Positions 44,946-57,939 of a DNA stretch of 64,000 bases are shown here, in pieces (position 1 is the stretch's first letter; every line of letters begins with the position of its first letter). The notes beneath the pieces are model-generated. The model searched no databases, was not told the origin of the DNA, and was given only the letters and a program-made list of their open reading frames with translations. The stretch lies in the NCBI GenBank assembly GCA_037903475.1, contig JBAJFG010000068.1:682001-746000 (forward strand), in the 5' to 3' direction. Source of the stretch: Ancylostoma caninum. Its lineage: Eukaryota; Nematoda; Chromadorea; Rhabditida; Ancylostomatidae. The position numbers and the translations under genes are program-made.

Positions 44946-47900
44946 ACACCCGGGGGAGGGATGGAATAACATAATTATGGGGTATTCGTTGGGGTAATCG
45001 CAGATGGAGTCTCCTTTACCTGGGTAGGGTTCACACAGTATATGTATACCCATATGCAACTTAAACTACACAGCACAAACGACCTCTCTAATAATTAATA
45101 ATTATATTTTTCAGTCATAGATACGGAAAAATATACAGGGCACCCATGGCGTCCCCCCCCCTCCCAACGCACGCACTCCGCCACCTCTTTGGACAATTTT
45201 AGAAGAAAAAGCGGGAAGATTGGACGAAACTAAAGATGTGTGGATGCGCCGATAGTCAGAGAGCCGCGTCGCATGTGTGGTGCAACGCGTGCGGTCGGGT
45301 CTCGATGACTAGGGATTCTTGTACGACAGAAAAAACAGCAAACATTAGAAAGCAATGGAGCATTAACGAAACTTTCACTGCATTTGGGTGAACAGATAAA
45401 TAGATAGATAAGTTAATGGATAAATTAACAAATAAGTAAATGAAAAACGACTGAATAAATAAAAGGAAGAAGGCTGGAGAGGAATTAGAGAGAAAGAAAG
45501 CGGAAAAATGTACACCAAGTGTAGAGAACAACGAGAAAAACGCGTTTACGATCATTTATATATTATTATAATTATTATTTATATATTATTTATATATTAA
45601 AACACAGAATGACATTTATATAGCGCTTTTTTCCAAACAAATTCTTTTTAAAAAGCTCTGCAAAGAGTTTTCGTTCTCCATTTCCTGTCTACTTATCAAT
45701 GGATTGTAAAAGTAATGGAAAGAAATTTTACACAAATGACACCTGTCGGGTCATTGATGAAAAAAGTTGGTAAAATGTGAGGAGCACGTCAATATTCGCT
45801 CACAATTTGTCAGTTTTATTGATGCCTTCTGGAACAAAAGTAAGCTGCAGTAAAGTAAGCAGCTGCAATTCATCTGTGTTTCTTGTTCATGCAAAATGTA
45901 TGTAAATGTGGGAATGAATGAATGAACGATCTTTTCCTGCTACATAAAATCATCTGAATACCTAAGAATCCAGACAATATCGCAAAAAAGCCGAGGAATT
46001 AACGAAACGTCTGATGAAACCCCACCCACTCATTCACCGAACAACATCTATTCCCCGGGGACCATTACGTAGAGCATTGTTTCTCGGAGACCGCGTGTCT
46101 AGACCTTTTCGCCTGGGGAGTGCTGCTTCATGGGCTGTGCGGAGTAGATTACGGAGCTGATTATGGGCACTTATTCATGGAAACGCTCAGGGACAGGGCA
46201 GATAGATGACCCTGGCCGAAGAGTTGGTAGAAGCAGCTTCATGGGAGGGTTGAAGCCCTCGGGAAAGGAATCGAAAAAGCGGGAAATTTGTTTTAATTTG
46301 GCTTTTAATTCATTTTTAGGATTAAAGCTAAGTATTGGAGGCTACATCGATTGTTCATGCACGTACCGAATTTGATGCGTTAGTAAGTTCTTTTTTTAAA
46401 AACCAGTTGTAGAATTTCGTAACGGTCTGACACACATACATACATACATACTGACAGACATGTAAACAGACTAAGCCCGTTATTATAAGTCATGGTAAGA
46501 GTAATTTCAGAAAAAAACCAAATTAGACATCTACTTCGAAGAAAAAGAATATCTCAGATGAAAAGGTAATCTGGATAAAATCCAGAATCGCGTTCCTAGG
46601 CACCATGCCACAAATCTAGAGAGGGTATTCATTAGTGCGATGAATTCCTGGGGAAACGTCGCCATATAAATAGAGGAGTAACGGGAAAACCCCCTTTTAT
46701 CCGACTATTCTGCTGAATTTCGCAGCGACTGCGTTGAGTGCAAATCAGAGCCACAACGAACATCAAAAAACGTCAATTGAGTTTTGGGATTTCGTGACTT
46801 CTGAGACAAGTACGACGGGGTGGACAAAGCTAGGCGCACAATGGCTGAAAAATTTTATCCAGTTTTGGGTTTGACTCTCTTCCAGAAAGTTCTTTTTTCC
46901 CGGGGAGTTAACTTCACGGCACTTTAGAGGCAAAATTTTATGGAAAAGGCATTATTCCAGGCATCCTGCTGGTCGTGAAGCAGCCTTTGCAGGTCTCTGG
47001 AGCCTGTAATCACAGAGAAATGTATCCACACCAAATGATACCCCTCTGTGGTAGTTTATGATAGCCTGGATAGTGATTGATGGGTAGCGCTGGTTACCCT
47101 TATACGCACCAGCAGTAAGGAAGTTACCCAGCCCCATTTTAGGGGTTGCACTTAAAGTGAAAGACTAATTTTGTGGTGAAGGACACAGTAAAGTTAGCTG
47201 ACGTAACCAATATAACAGAATCGGAGAAGCACTACGAAATCCGCCGAGCAATAAGCTGTTTTAGTGGCGTTAGGTGAGCCTGAAACGAGGGCAATCCTGT
47301 CTAACCCTCGTAATGTACGGAGCAGCCTCTGGGCTAGTAACTGCTGTATCGCTAGGACATTTCTGCGAGCTTTGAGAGCATGTACTGTAAGAATCACTCA
47401 TTTTTCTGCATTACTGTAAATTTTCTAGCTTAAATCTCAAATTATGCGTTCTGGATACAGTATTATTATCATTATGCTCACTAGATCATCTTGCAGTATC
47501 TTGAATGCATAAATAGACAAATAAATAAGTAAATAGATAAATAAGTAAATTACTTTGAAGCTCGAGCCGATATACAAACCACGTTATTGTCTTTTGAAGT
47601 TCATTTAATTTATTTAATAAGCTCTAATGGAAGAAAGAATTTCAACGTTACTATATCAGTTACAGGTACTTAAATTTTCCCTTTCCACTATGCTAAAATA
47701 TACCTAGAGAAATATTTTTTATCTTTATTGTGATGATTTTCACTGCTATTATATTTTTTTCCAATTTTTATCGTTTTTATTTGAGTGTGGGAGCTTTACT
47801 GAGAGCTACTTCAAATGAAAAGGACTTTGTAAGAGCCTTTCTGATAGTATGGTATAGGTTTTTTTTCTCCTGCTATTTGTCGCGTCAACTAACGAGTGTG

Positions 47901-49164
47901 AAAAGCAGGCAGATGCAGCGCGTGCGCGTCGCGGCAGGCCAAAAATTTCTTGTTGGCTATGGAAATAGTCATGTTCAAAGCAAAATAGCACCATTGTAAC
48001 TGATAAATTCTCTGGAAAATTTTATGAATTTCCCAGAGGAATATAGCTGAAAATTATCCTGAAAAATAAAAAAAGGTACGGATGGAAAGCCTAAGCCATA
48101 GGATTTCTGCGAAGGGGCGGAGCCAAGCATAGCCAAGAAATCAAATGAGAGCACATTAGCAAGAATAAACAATGATGAAGGAGCTTCTTAGAGTCTTGAA
48201 AGTCTTTAAAGTGCACAGCGAAAAAGAAAAGTGGGCGGGGCTTGTTGCAAAAAGTTGAAACTTAACATAAACCACGACGACTCAGCCAAATCTTTGCGGA
48301 ATTCTTCTAAAAGACGTTAACAGGAAAAGGGGCGGGGCTTGCGCACGACCCAAACACCAGTAGTGATGTTATTGGTATCCATAATGCGCTTATTCCAAGA
48401 GCAGCCAAAAATAAAAGCACAAGCCCCGCCCCCCTAGCCAGACAAACACGTGAAAGCGTAACAGGAAACCTGGCTTAAACACATCCTTATAGAATCACTA
48501 TGCGCCACGAAACACGAAGGACAACATCGCATTCGATTAGCTGCCACCGCTGACATCGGACGACTTGTCCTGAAATTTTATTGAACTCATTTAAACACAC
48601 TATTACGTATACGGTAAAAGTGCGTATCCCTACGCGACGCGGTTTGACGCAACGCGACTAAGAAGCAGAGACCACGCAACAAAAGTGAGAGAGTACAGAG
48701 AAGCAGAGAAAAGCTCGAAAAGCACACTAGCTGCCGAATAATTAGCGCTATTAAGGGACACAGTGCGATTCTCTGCTTGGCTCCAGTGAAGGCGTCGAAT
48801 AGCAGTGAATTTAAGGGAGAAGCATGACAAGCGTGTGACTGTAGAGATGATAAGTATTGATCGGAGACGAGAACCAGTGGAAGAATAGAAAAGACTGTGA
48901 CAAAACAGATTTTATTGGAAGAAAAAAATCGGAACAGGGAATTCTGGAAAAATCTGACCAGAACGGATATATTTAGCTTTTACTTACAACGAATTAAGAG
49001 CAGAAGAAGATCGAGAAAAAATAACAGCATATCATAGGACAAAATAGTGTGGATTTAAATTGAATTAAGGAAAAATCGACCAAAAAAGTAAGAAAAAAAC
49101 GCTGAGGGAAGCTCTAGGACCATGTAACAAGGCTATAGTTAATGAACACGAAACGTGCGCGGCA

Positions 49165-49400
49165 TTATATACCAGATGCGTGCGTCTGAAGCGCGTACAT
49201 TCGCACGATTAAGGAAAAGCCCAGTAGCGGCACTAACGCAGCCCTGACGCACCTCAGACGCACGCGTTTGTGGCCTTATGGTTTCTGGGACATGCTCACT
49301 CAGAGTATGCATCCCGCGTTGACTGCAGTCTATGGAAAATTCCCCGCAAATGGATGCGTGCGTCTGATGCGCGACTTACGCACGCATCTAGTATAAATGG
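49165..49400. repeat. GCGTGCGTC-family palindromic MITE, best-preserved copy
   Basis: Inverted ends: TATACCAGATGCGTGCGTCT on the left and ACGCACGCATCTAGTATAAA on the right. The arms contain TGAAGCGCG and CGCGACTT, and the middle has GACGCACCTCAGACGCACGC. It is about 235 bp and non-coding. Confidence 0.7.
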
Positions 49401-52400
49401 TGCGATGGTGATGACGCTTGAATAATTGGAGCGCATGTATATAATATTATTGGGAATAAAATAGAGAACTTACGTGGAATGTTAGGCAGTTACTTATTAA
49501 TACATATTATTATATATAGTACTGATAATAGTTGATAGTAATATTATTAGTATAAGGCATTAGGATTAGTTATGTATTAATATCAAGGTGTACTATATGA
49601 TGGGAAATTTTCAAGTCGTTCCATAAATAGAGACAAAGCTAATCCATGAACAGATGTCTGCCCAGGATCAAATGTTCAAATAAATAAACGAAAAATGAGT
49701 TAGATAAGTATAATACATTCTAATATATAATGCAATGGGTAATACTATATTATATATAATATTACATGATACATGCATATAGTCTCACATAACACGGTGA
49801 TGGTGCACTAACACGGTGTATTAAATAGATAAATGAATGAATAAATAAATATTGTAAACAACACATACAATATTATTCATGTGATGACCCTTATATATAA
49901 TAATATAATATAGCATGTTAAATATAACAAGTCGAACTTCATATCACCACTGATTGATTGGGCTTGAACCTCGCGAGAAAAGATCCGGAATTGAACATGT
50001 TCAAGAAAATTCGTAACGATGGTGATGGGACCTTTGGGAGGTCAAACTTGATTTTGAGAAATATGCCACGGAAAAAATCAAATATTCCAGGAAAGCGGAA
50101 GAAAAACATTCGAAAATTTTCCCACTGCAAGTTTTCATAAGCTACCGAAAAGGGACATAATAAACATTTCAAATGAATTAATTTTTTTATAAAAGTACAG
50201 CTGATTTATGGCCATTAGCAAGCTTATTATCCCCACTAATAGAATGTAGTCGTGGCAACTAAATACTCCGAAAATTCTGAAAAATTCCATGAAAAATAAA
50301 AATAAACATGAGGGCAGCTCTACTGCTCGCTGACGGTAGTACCGAGTACATCCGGAGATTTGACGCGTTTTACCACGAAACTGACCGGAAATAAGGTGTT
50401 AACGGCTCAGCTGCACTAACATCATACGACCGTAATGGAACAGCTATTTCTATAATACTTTTATGCAGCTCATCCGAGCGCTTGTCGCAAATCCCTGAAG
50501 GGGGTCTATGCAGTTGTTTTTGGGTGAAATTTCATCATCGTCGTTTATTGAAGCCCTCAGCAAATGATCAGAGCTCAGAGAGCTGAGCGTGCTACTAAGA
50601 AGCGATTAATCTCCGGGTTGCAATTTTTTCCTGGATTAATGGATCAACGAATCCGCAAGAGAAACACTTCGTTCGAACAACAAACCCATGTTTTGATTCA
50701 TTCCTAAACGAAATATGTCATGACGTCGTGAGCAGTTACATATATCCCACTAATCATGTGCTCACCTTCTATAGGTTCTATAGTTGGGTAAAATTAACCA
50801 ATTCGAACAAGCTCGTTCACGACTGACGTTTTTTTTTCCTTCAAAATATTACATTATGAGTGGTTAGAAGTGTTAAATAGACACAGATGCGTATTCGTTG
50901 AAAATACTCGAAGTTGTACAGCCTGGTAGCTTGAAGAGTGCGTCTGCGACTTTGTCTGCAATTGCGGCCGCAACGCGGTGATGGCCGATCCAATTAAATT
51001 TTCACCCTTTTCTCACTTAGCTCAAATATCTATGTGGTGTGATTCCTTCCATTTTGATGTTTTTCTATTGCCACTTAGTAAAATATCTCCTTCCAGAAGA
51101 CGCATCCTTTACTTCCCCCCCCCCCCCCCCGATCAAACCAGTGATCCATCGGCCCACTCCAAGCTGCAGCCGTAATTGTAGACAAAATCACAGACGCACT
51201 CTCTGAGCTAATCGACTACATTTATAGTATCTTTGTAATATACCATTATTCAATTATTTACATCATTCCATAGCTATTATATATTATACAGCTAGTGCAT
51301 ATATGCACCGTTGATTTCAAATAACTTACTCATTGGACACGATCCAAATTTAAAGGTCCGGGAGGTGAGTACTGCTGCCGGGATACTGCGCGTTTAGCTC
51401 ACGTACGTACAACATTCTGTAGTTGCAGAGCATGCAGCTTACTAGGCGCATAATACTATTGTCAGTAATGTTGCATGTGAGCTAAGCTTACATGCAGTAA
51501 CCTGGCTGTTCTTATCGTTTGGATCTTAAAATTTGGGCCATGCATGGTACACGAATTTTTTTCTGGAGTAGATAATGCACACCATAGTTGTGTAATTAAA
51601 AGTAATGGTATAGTAATGTACCTAGTAATAATCAGAAATAACAGCTTAATTCTACTGTAGTTTTCTAAGGGTACATAATGTGTAAGAAATGTATTTGTAA
51701 AAAAAATAATTTTAAGGATTAGCTTAGTTATGGTAAGATTATGGGGCTAAGATTGTGGGGCCATTCTTTCAGGACAAGAAAAGAAGCCACTCATTATGGT
51801 TGAGGAGAAAATATTAGGCTTCTATTTATTCACTTATTATGTTCTATCTCTCATTACTATTCACCATTTATTGTGTACGTACCTAATATTTCATATCCAA
51901 AAAGTGAAAATTGTCTAAAAATTGTTTTAAAAAAGTGAAAAAATCCATCCTGGATTCCCGTCACTCATTAAAATTGAGGCAACTCGCTCTCATAAGAAGA
52001 CTCCAGACATCAGGAATTGCTGCTTTACAAAACTAAAGCAGAAATTGCGGGAATAGGAAATTTAGCTAGGATAAGAACGGCCGTGCAGAAATCCCTGGGA
52101 AATCCTATGCGTTCAGGGAGTTTGTTTGGTGAAGCACGTGCAATGGCATGATATGTACACCGATTGCACGATTTTCATGGAAAAAAAAAGATTTATTCGC
52201 AGTGGAGGATATGGAACGATTTAATCACTGGAAAATACAATGAATAAATCACTGGACAGACGTCTGAGCAATTGAGATGCGCTGTTGTGGAAATGGAAAT
52301 GTGATGGCATTTTAATCAACTTTTTTTTGGAATTATTTGATAAAATAGTAATTTCTTTTTCGAGTTAAAACAATCGTCATTATTCTTCTACTTCGCTGCT

Positions 52401-53490
52401 AAGTTTTTTCCTGTTTGAATATCTCCGAACTACGCTGAAAGAGGGTTGAATGGGGGCATTTTTCAAAATTGCAGATAGGCCACGCCCATCAAGGTCATGG
52501 ATACGAAGTTCGGTACGCATCTTCATTTACTCAAAAGTGATGATAAATTCTATGCAAAGATTTTCATAAAAAAGTCAATTCTCAACGAAAAAAAAACTGG
52601 CTAAAAGAGAGATTCAATGCGGTTTTTAAAAATTGTAGCTAAACCACGCCCTCCAAAGTCAACGCATACTTTGACGAAGCTTGGTAACTCGGTGTTTCGA
52701 TTGACTTTTAGTGCAGTAATGACCAAATGGCTCTTCTGGCGGGAGTGTAGGATTGTCTGTGCTTTTGAGGACTTTATCTTTTGTTTCCGTGGCTATATAA
52801 GCCAAAATCGAGCAAAATGGATGAAAAAAAAAGAGTACTTTCTCTAGGAACTACACGATTTTTCGAGCTAACGAGGATGGCAGCGCGCGACAAAGGGAAG
52901 TTCTGCAAAATTGCGTCGTGCGCTGTCGTCATCGCCGATTGAATTCGTAAGCGGCCAGGCGGCCGCAGGCGACAACATTGCTCTACGGCGCTACATCCTA
53001 ACCGCATCAGTGTTTCGACGACGACGGGGATGACGCGCTGCCAAAACACGCGCGCACCGTCCTTTTGACGTTGTTGCCGCGCGCGAACTCCGCGTGGACG
53101 TCATCATTTTGGGGCGCATTTCCGCGCAAGTACGCAATTGCGTACCTGCGCTGAAAATAGATTTTCTTTCTGTACTTTTTGCCCCGGAGACGCGTCTGAT
53201 TGCATGCGGATTTCGCGGGAGGGCAACGCAAAGTGGGGCGAATAAATTTGGTGCAAATCAGTTGAGTCAGCTGACTTCCGTGTTATTCGCGATGTGGGTT
53301 GTGGAAGACTTTCTGGATATGAACTTTTTCGAGAGTAGATACCAGGAAAGTACAGGGAAGCAGTTGAATTTTTAATATTTCCCACAGTCATGGGTAGTAA
53401 AATTACAGTGATAGTAGAGCAATGGCGAACAGTTTACTCCTCAATCCCTATTACTGTTTTATTAATTTCTGTTGACGATAAAAAGTGTAA
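49400..53490. other. Gene-poor stretch with one GC-rich block
   Basis: AT-rich microsatellite-like DNA at 49440-49930, a C-run near 51115, GCCACGCCC boxes near 52480 and 52640, and a GC-rich block (52860-53240). That block includes the palindrome AAGTACGCAATTGCGTAC near 53128. Frames in the block are open on both strands and not informative. Confidence 0.45.
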
Positions 53491-53494
53491 AGAG

Positions 53495-53745
53495 CCGCCG
53501 ATCTGGTCTACCGCGCTGCACCACCTATGCGACGCGGTTGACCAGCTGGCGCTTTGATTGTCGGGCATTGCCAGGCATTAATGTTCTGCCTACGTTTTCG
53601 CCCATTTTATTTTTGTGTATATCATCTCAAAAATGGTAGAAAACCGACAACGCCAGACAACCACAAGGTCTAGATGGTCCGCGGCTCCGCGCAGGTGATG
53701 CGGGGCGGCAGACCAGACGGCGAGTTTCTGTGATGCAAAAATGAT
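53495..53745. repeat. Palindromic MITE, CAGACCAGCTGG family, copy 4
   Basis: Left: CCGCCGATCTGGTCTACCGC and GCGGTTGACCAGCTGGCG. Right: CGGGGCGGCAGACCAGACGG then TGTGATGCAAAAATGATT, matching the CAATCATT..GCA terminus. The spacer has TTGTCGGG against CGACAACG. Confidence 0.65.
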
Positions 53746-54267
53746 TAACTGGCACTACGTATACTCCATTTTTTTCATAAATAACGGTAACCGAATATTT
53801 GTGCGCAACGTCTGCTTTTCCCTCCTACCTCTCCGAACACCGCAAAATTTCCTCGATCTTTCTTTCTCTAACGTCTCCCCAACTCTCTTGCCTGGTGAAA
53901 GGGCTATAGTAGGGCTACAGCTCAAAAGCAAATATGAGTAGGGGTAAATACGCAGAAATATCGTGCTGATTGAGCAAACGAAAGCAATAGGTCAAGGAGG
54001 CCAAAAGATAACACTGGCAAAAGCACAAAATAGGAAATGTCATTCTGGGCGCGAGCCGGGGGATTAGCGCGGGAGCGCGGGGACTCAGTAGGAAATTTTG
54101 TTTGCTTACATATTTGTAGCGACACTGCCACTGAAAACAGGTGATTTTCCATGTTATGTAGGTACGTAGAAGGGGGCAATTTTTACGTGAGACTACTAGA
54201 TTATTGTGCAAAGCGGAAGTGTCAGCAGAAATAATGCATTACTCGCCCCGTCGAAGCTTATTTAGAC

Positions 54268-54444
54268 ATGGAGACGCCGGAAAAACGCCAGCAAGACGCT
54301 GACGTGTGGTGCTATGAAGAATTCAACAAAGGCGCAATCAAGCATAGTTCAATAGCGTGCACTTATCGCTTAATTGCCGACGCAATGGAACATTCCAGAA
54401 GCGAAATTGAGGAATCCCGTCTAGTACATACGAAGTTCTGCTGA
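54268..54444 (+). CDS. Small open frame with coding-like composition (58 aa)
   Basis: ATG to TGA, 59 codons including the stop, starting METPEKRQQDADVWCYEEF and ending RLVHTKFC. It is hydrophilic, Glu/Lys/Arg-rich with three Cys, and unlike the AT-rich flanks it has varied, balanced codons. No domain was recognised. It could be a microprotein, an exon, or a fragment of a transposon next to the TTCGAATA repeats that follow. Confidence 0.3.
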   Translation: METPEKRQQDADVWCYEEFNKGAIKHSSIACTYRLIADAMEHSRSEIEESRLVHTKFC

Positions 54445-54539
54445 AAAACAACGCATAAACTACGAAAGGGCGAGTTCTGCGGAAAGAATGAGGTGAAGCT
54501 TGTCTTTAGTATACATTAGTATTCGAATTTTTTTCTTTC

Positions 54540-54665
54540 GAACATTCGAATATTCGAATATTTTAACTTTTCAAATTATTCGAATATTCAAATAATCAAA
54601 TATTTCAACTTTTCGAATTATTCAAATATTCGAATAAAGAAAATATCGAATTATTCGAATAAATG
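54540..54665. repeat. ATTCGAATATTCGAATA array, block 1
   Basis: Overlapping TTCGAATAT units, each nearly self-complementary. A second block lies 900 bp away at 55435-55565. Confidence 0.85.
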
Positions 54666-55434
54666 TGTGCCATTGCTTCAAAAGTGGTTTTGCGATGCAT
54701 TCATTCACAGAAAATAGGTAAAACAGTCTTGTCGTATGCGAAGAAATAGAAATACACGTTTTCAAATTAACACTTCTGGTGGTGTAAAAAAGTGAAGTCC
54801 CATCTCGTTTTCGTATCTATCTAAATATATTGGAATGGGGAATGAATTCCTGCAGTTTTTCATAAACATATAAACCACTATTTTCCATGAACAATGTCAA
54901 TCACAGTAAATAGATTACGAAGCTCCATACCTCTTCTATCAATGCTGGCTGGAATAGGACAGCTTTTCACCTCCATGTCTACGAAAAATTGCGTTGTTTG
55001 GTACGACTCGTTTTGCAGCCTGCCACCACAACTCTTGGATCACAATTCATGAAATGAATGGGTAACTAAACAAAGTAGGCGGTGTATGACTGCATCAGAA
55101 CTGTAGCAGTAGCACTGGTAAAAATCCTCCACATTCGAATGTCCTGCTCGTCGTTTTGGTGAAATTTGCGCAGAGAAATTTAGCATACCAAATGTGAACG
55201 ACCATCCCCATATCGGGCATTTTAGAGTTTTTCAAGGAACACATTAGCTAGAGGTGGATATTGTCAAGAGTTAGCACAAGTGGTGACTTTTTCTTACGTT
55301 TCAAGCAACTCGAACGGATAATCTCCTCCATGTCTCACAGGCTGGGCTGCCAGAACGAGATGCAACTTCAAGGAAAGACTCTCTCATATAGGGTAAGAAA
55401 GTGAATCATGGCAGTTTTATTATTAAGCTGATTA

Positions 55435-55565
55435 TTCGAATCATGGATGCTCGAATATTCGAATATTCGAATAATCGAATATTTCGACTTTTCGGTATAT
55501 TCGATATATTCGAATAGCAAAAATCTCGAATTATTCGAATATTCGTTCGAAAATATTCGTTCGAA
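55435..55565. repeat. ATTCGAATATTCGAATA array, block 2
   Basis: Same unit as block 1. CTCTCTCATATA is placed on both sides (55379 and 55615), suggesting a bounded repeat element. Confidence 0.8.
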
Positions 55566-56064
55566 TACCAATGTAAAGTCTCTAGTCGTCTGCACTCTCT
55601 CAAAGATTCGTGACTCTCTCATATATTGTGAGAAAGTCACTAGTATGCAGGGAAAATAGAAAATTTAACCATATAATTGCCATATAATCAGCTAGATAAC
55701 CTTCGAAACACTATTTTCACCATAAAATTCACCGCCAAAAAATTGTTGAAGAAGATTGTAGCGGGGCCACGCCCACTGTGCCGATGAGTGGCCAATTCGT
55801 CAGCCCGGAGCAGACTAATTAGTTCCACATACGACAACAATTAGTCGCACTGCTCATATATTTTCACAGTGTCAAAAACAGGATTACTCATACAAATCTT
55901 GATAAGGGTTGAACATTACCGCAACAGAAAAATCAGCAAGGACTGGTCCCCTACCCGTATTTCTAAATTTATCACGTTTTCCTCATGATTCTTCGCAATT
56001 CATAGTCATAGGCTGCAGCAACGAGAAGAGTATTCGAGTTGGCAATGTTTAGTTGTTGGGATAG

Positions 56065-56720
56065 GAGTGCATGGGGACCAGTTCTCGCACATTCAAAATA
56101 ATAAGCTAGTTTTCTTTCGTCTTCACATTATTTTCTGTGGTTTTCCTGGGAGAGAACAAGAAGAATCATTGTAAATAGGAGTTATTAACGAAACGAAGTT
56201 TACCTCACAGCGTACATGCATATGGGGACCAGTTCTCGCCAACTCAAAAAATGAAACTGGTTCTTTCCCATTTTCACATTATTTTCTGTGACTGGCTTGC
56301 AAGAGAACGAGAAAAAAATGTTGTGCTTAGGGGTTACCGAGTCTTCTCGTCAAAATGGGAGTAGTATATGGGGATTAGTTCTTGCCTACTCAAGAAACAC
56401 GTTTGTTTTTTTCATTTTCACTTGATATTCTGTATTTGGCTCATGAGAACAGGAAAATGTGGAGTAAATAAAGTCTTCGAGTAAGCAAAGGTTTCTTTTC
56501 ACCATAGGAATGCATGAGGACCAGTTCTCGCCAATTCCAAGTACTAAACCATTTTTGTTTTCATCTCTACATCATTAACTGTGATTGACGTATAAGAGAA
56601 CAAGAAAAAATTATGTAGATACGATGAATGCCCGATAAAACGAAGTCTCCTTTCAACGGTGGGATTATACGGGGACCAGTTCTCGTTTCTAACAGGAAAA
56701 TTTGAGTTTTCCTTTGATTT
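56065..56720. repeat. Five-unit tandem repeat of about 150 bp
   Basis: GGGGACCAGTTCTCGC (or a variant) recurs at about 56073, 56224, 56370, 56515 and 56671, spacing 145-156. Each unit continues with a TTTTC..TTCACATTATTTTCTGT-like stretch and AGAGAACAAGAA. Single related words occur at 16537-16553 (reverse) and 16890-16906 in a globin intron, and near 55945 (reverse). Confidence 0.8.
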
Positions 56721-57939
56721 TTTTGGCTCAGTTTTCACGAGTGGCTTATATTGAGGGTGTGAAAAAGCAAGAGTAGAGACGGGAACGACATGATGAACAA
56801 ATAGAAAAATCGGTTTGATTCGGAAGAGTCGAGGGGGCGGGGCCTCACTACAAAGTGTTCAAAAATTGTAGCATAGACGTGGAAGCACTGGTCCTTTTAG
56901 GCAAAATGAAAGATAGTAATAGAGATAAAGATAGAAACAGAGGTAATCAGAATGAACGTCACTGAGACCCAGAAAAAATTGTGAGGCACTTTCCGGATTT
57001 GTTTTTCTGGAGTAAAAAGGCGTGAGCTGCACAAATCCATGAAATTTTTGCATGTCTGATGTTATAAGGCGCCGCGAACACGTGGGCTCGATCAAAACAA
57101 CAATCGCAACTTTCCGGTCCATGCAGAGCGAAGACTTCAAGAATCAAGAAGAATGGACGTTGACGAGACCCGCTGAATGGATTTAACACCTTCTGACACA
57201 AAGCACCAAACACCGCCGCTACAGCCTCGTGATGCAGGACAACTGACACGAAGCCCATCAACCACTCTGTAGACTGATAATTCCCGGAAGGGATTAGCGA
57301 TTACGTAACAAGATGGGCAGTGTGCACAGAAGAGAGAGATGCAAATGATTACGTCCATCTGGGCACAGCAGAAGGGGGGCGGAGCCGAGAGGCGACGACG
57401 CTCCGCCCACTTCTAGCAGGCAATTTCTGGAGACGCGGAAGTGCCACCGGAGGCTGTCAGCGCCGCTTGGACGGACTTATCATGGAAGTGACAGTTGTCA
57501 ATCATAAAAAGAATAAGAAACGGAGGAGCAGTTGTCCGATTCATGACGGACAAAATATTGCTTTCGCCTAAAGTGTAAAATCCAGGCAGTTTTCCTGAAA
57601 AATAGGGAGGATAGAGAGCAGAGAAGCACAGTCAAGATTTCTCCGTCCTCTGCTCATCTATGGTGAGCTTGGATTTGCAGATAGATGCTGTAGAAACATG
57701 CTGCCACACATACATATTATTTTGCTGCGTTTATTCCGTTTTTCAAAGAGAAAAGCTCACACTATGCGTCTTTACCACACAGAACTCTGCTTCTCTGCCA
57801 AGGTCTATGACGAACAGCATTTATATTGAATTTTCAAGGATCTGGAAATATCATTTGAAAGCCGTTACAACAGAATTAACTATGTAAATCTAGTTTAGCG
57901 CACGTTTTCAAACTGAAACAGAAAAAATTATATCAATGA

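Larger units (their letters stand above)
42225..49160. other. Upstream side of the channel fragment, no further exon secured
   Basis: It contains one GC-rich minus-strand open segment (42360-42470, MIEIRIDFEPPTARMRRATR), palindromes at 44126-44400 and 44845-44945, a short (ACAT)n near 46430, and GGGCGGGGC boxes at 48110-48430. Missing channel exons may lie here but I could not identify one. Confidence 0.4.

Noticed and set aside
46952..47397. Minus frames that appeared similar to those near 62.8 kb
   Set aside because: Only a short word (TGGTG.GGATACAT) is shared; no extended similarity by eye.
56859..57571. Several overlapping coding-like frames on both strands
   Set aside because: Three frames look equally plausible, with no consistent pair of splice sites. 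The region is GC-rich and next to a GC-box array.
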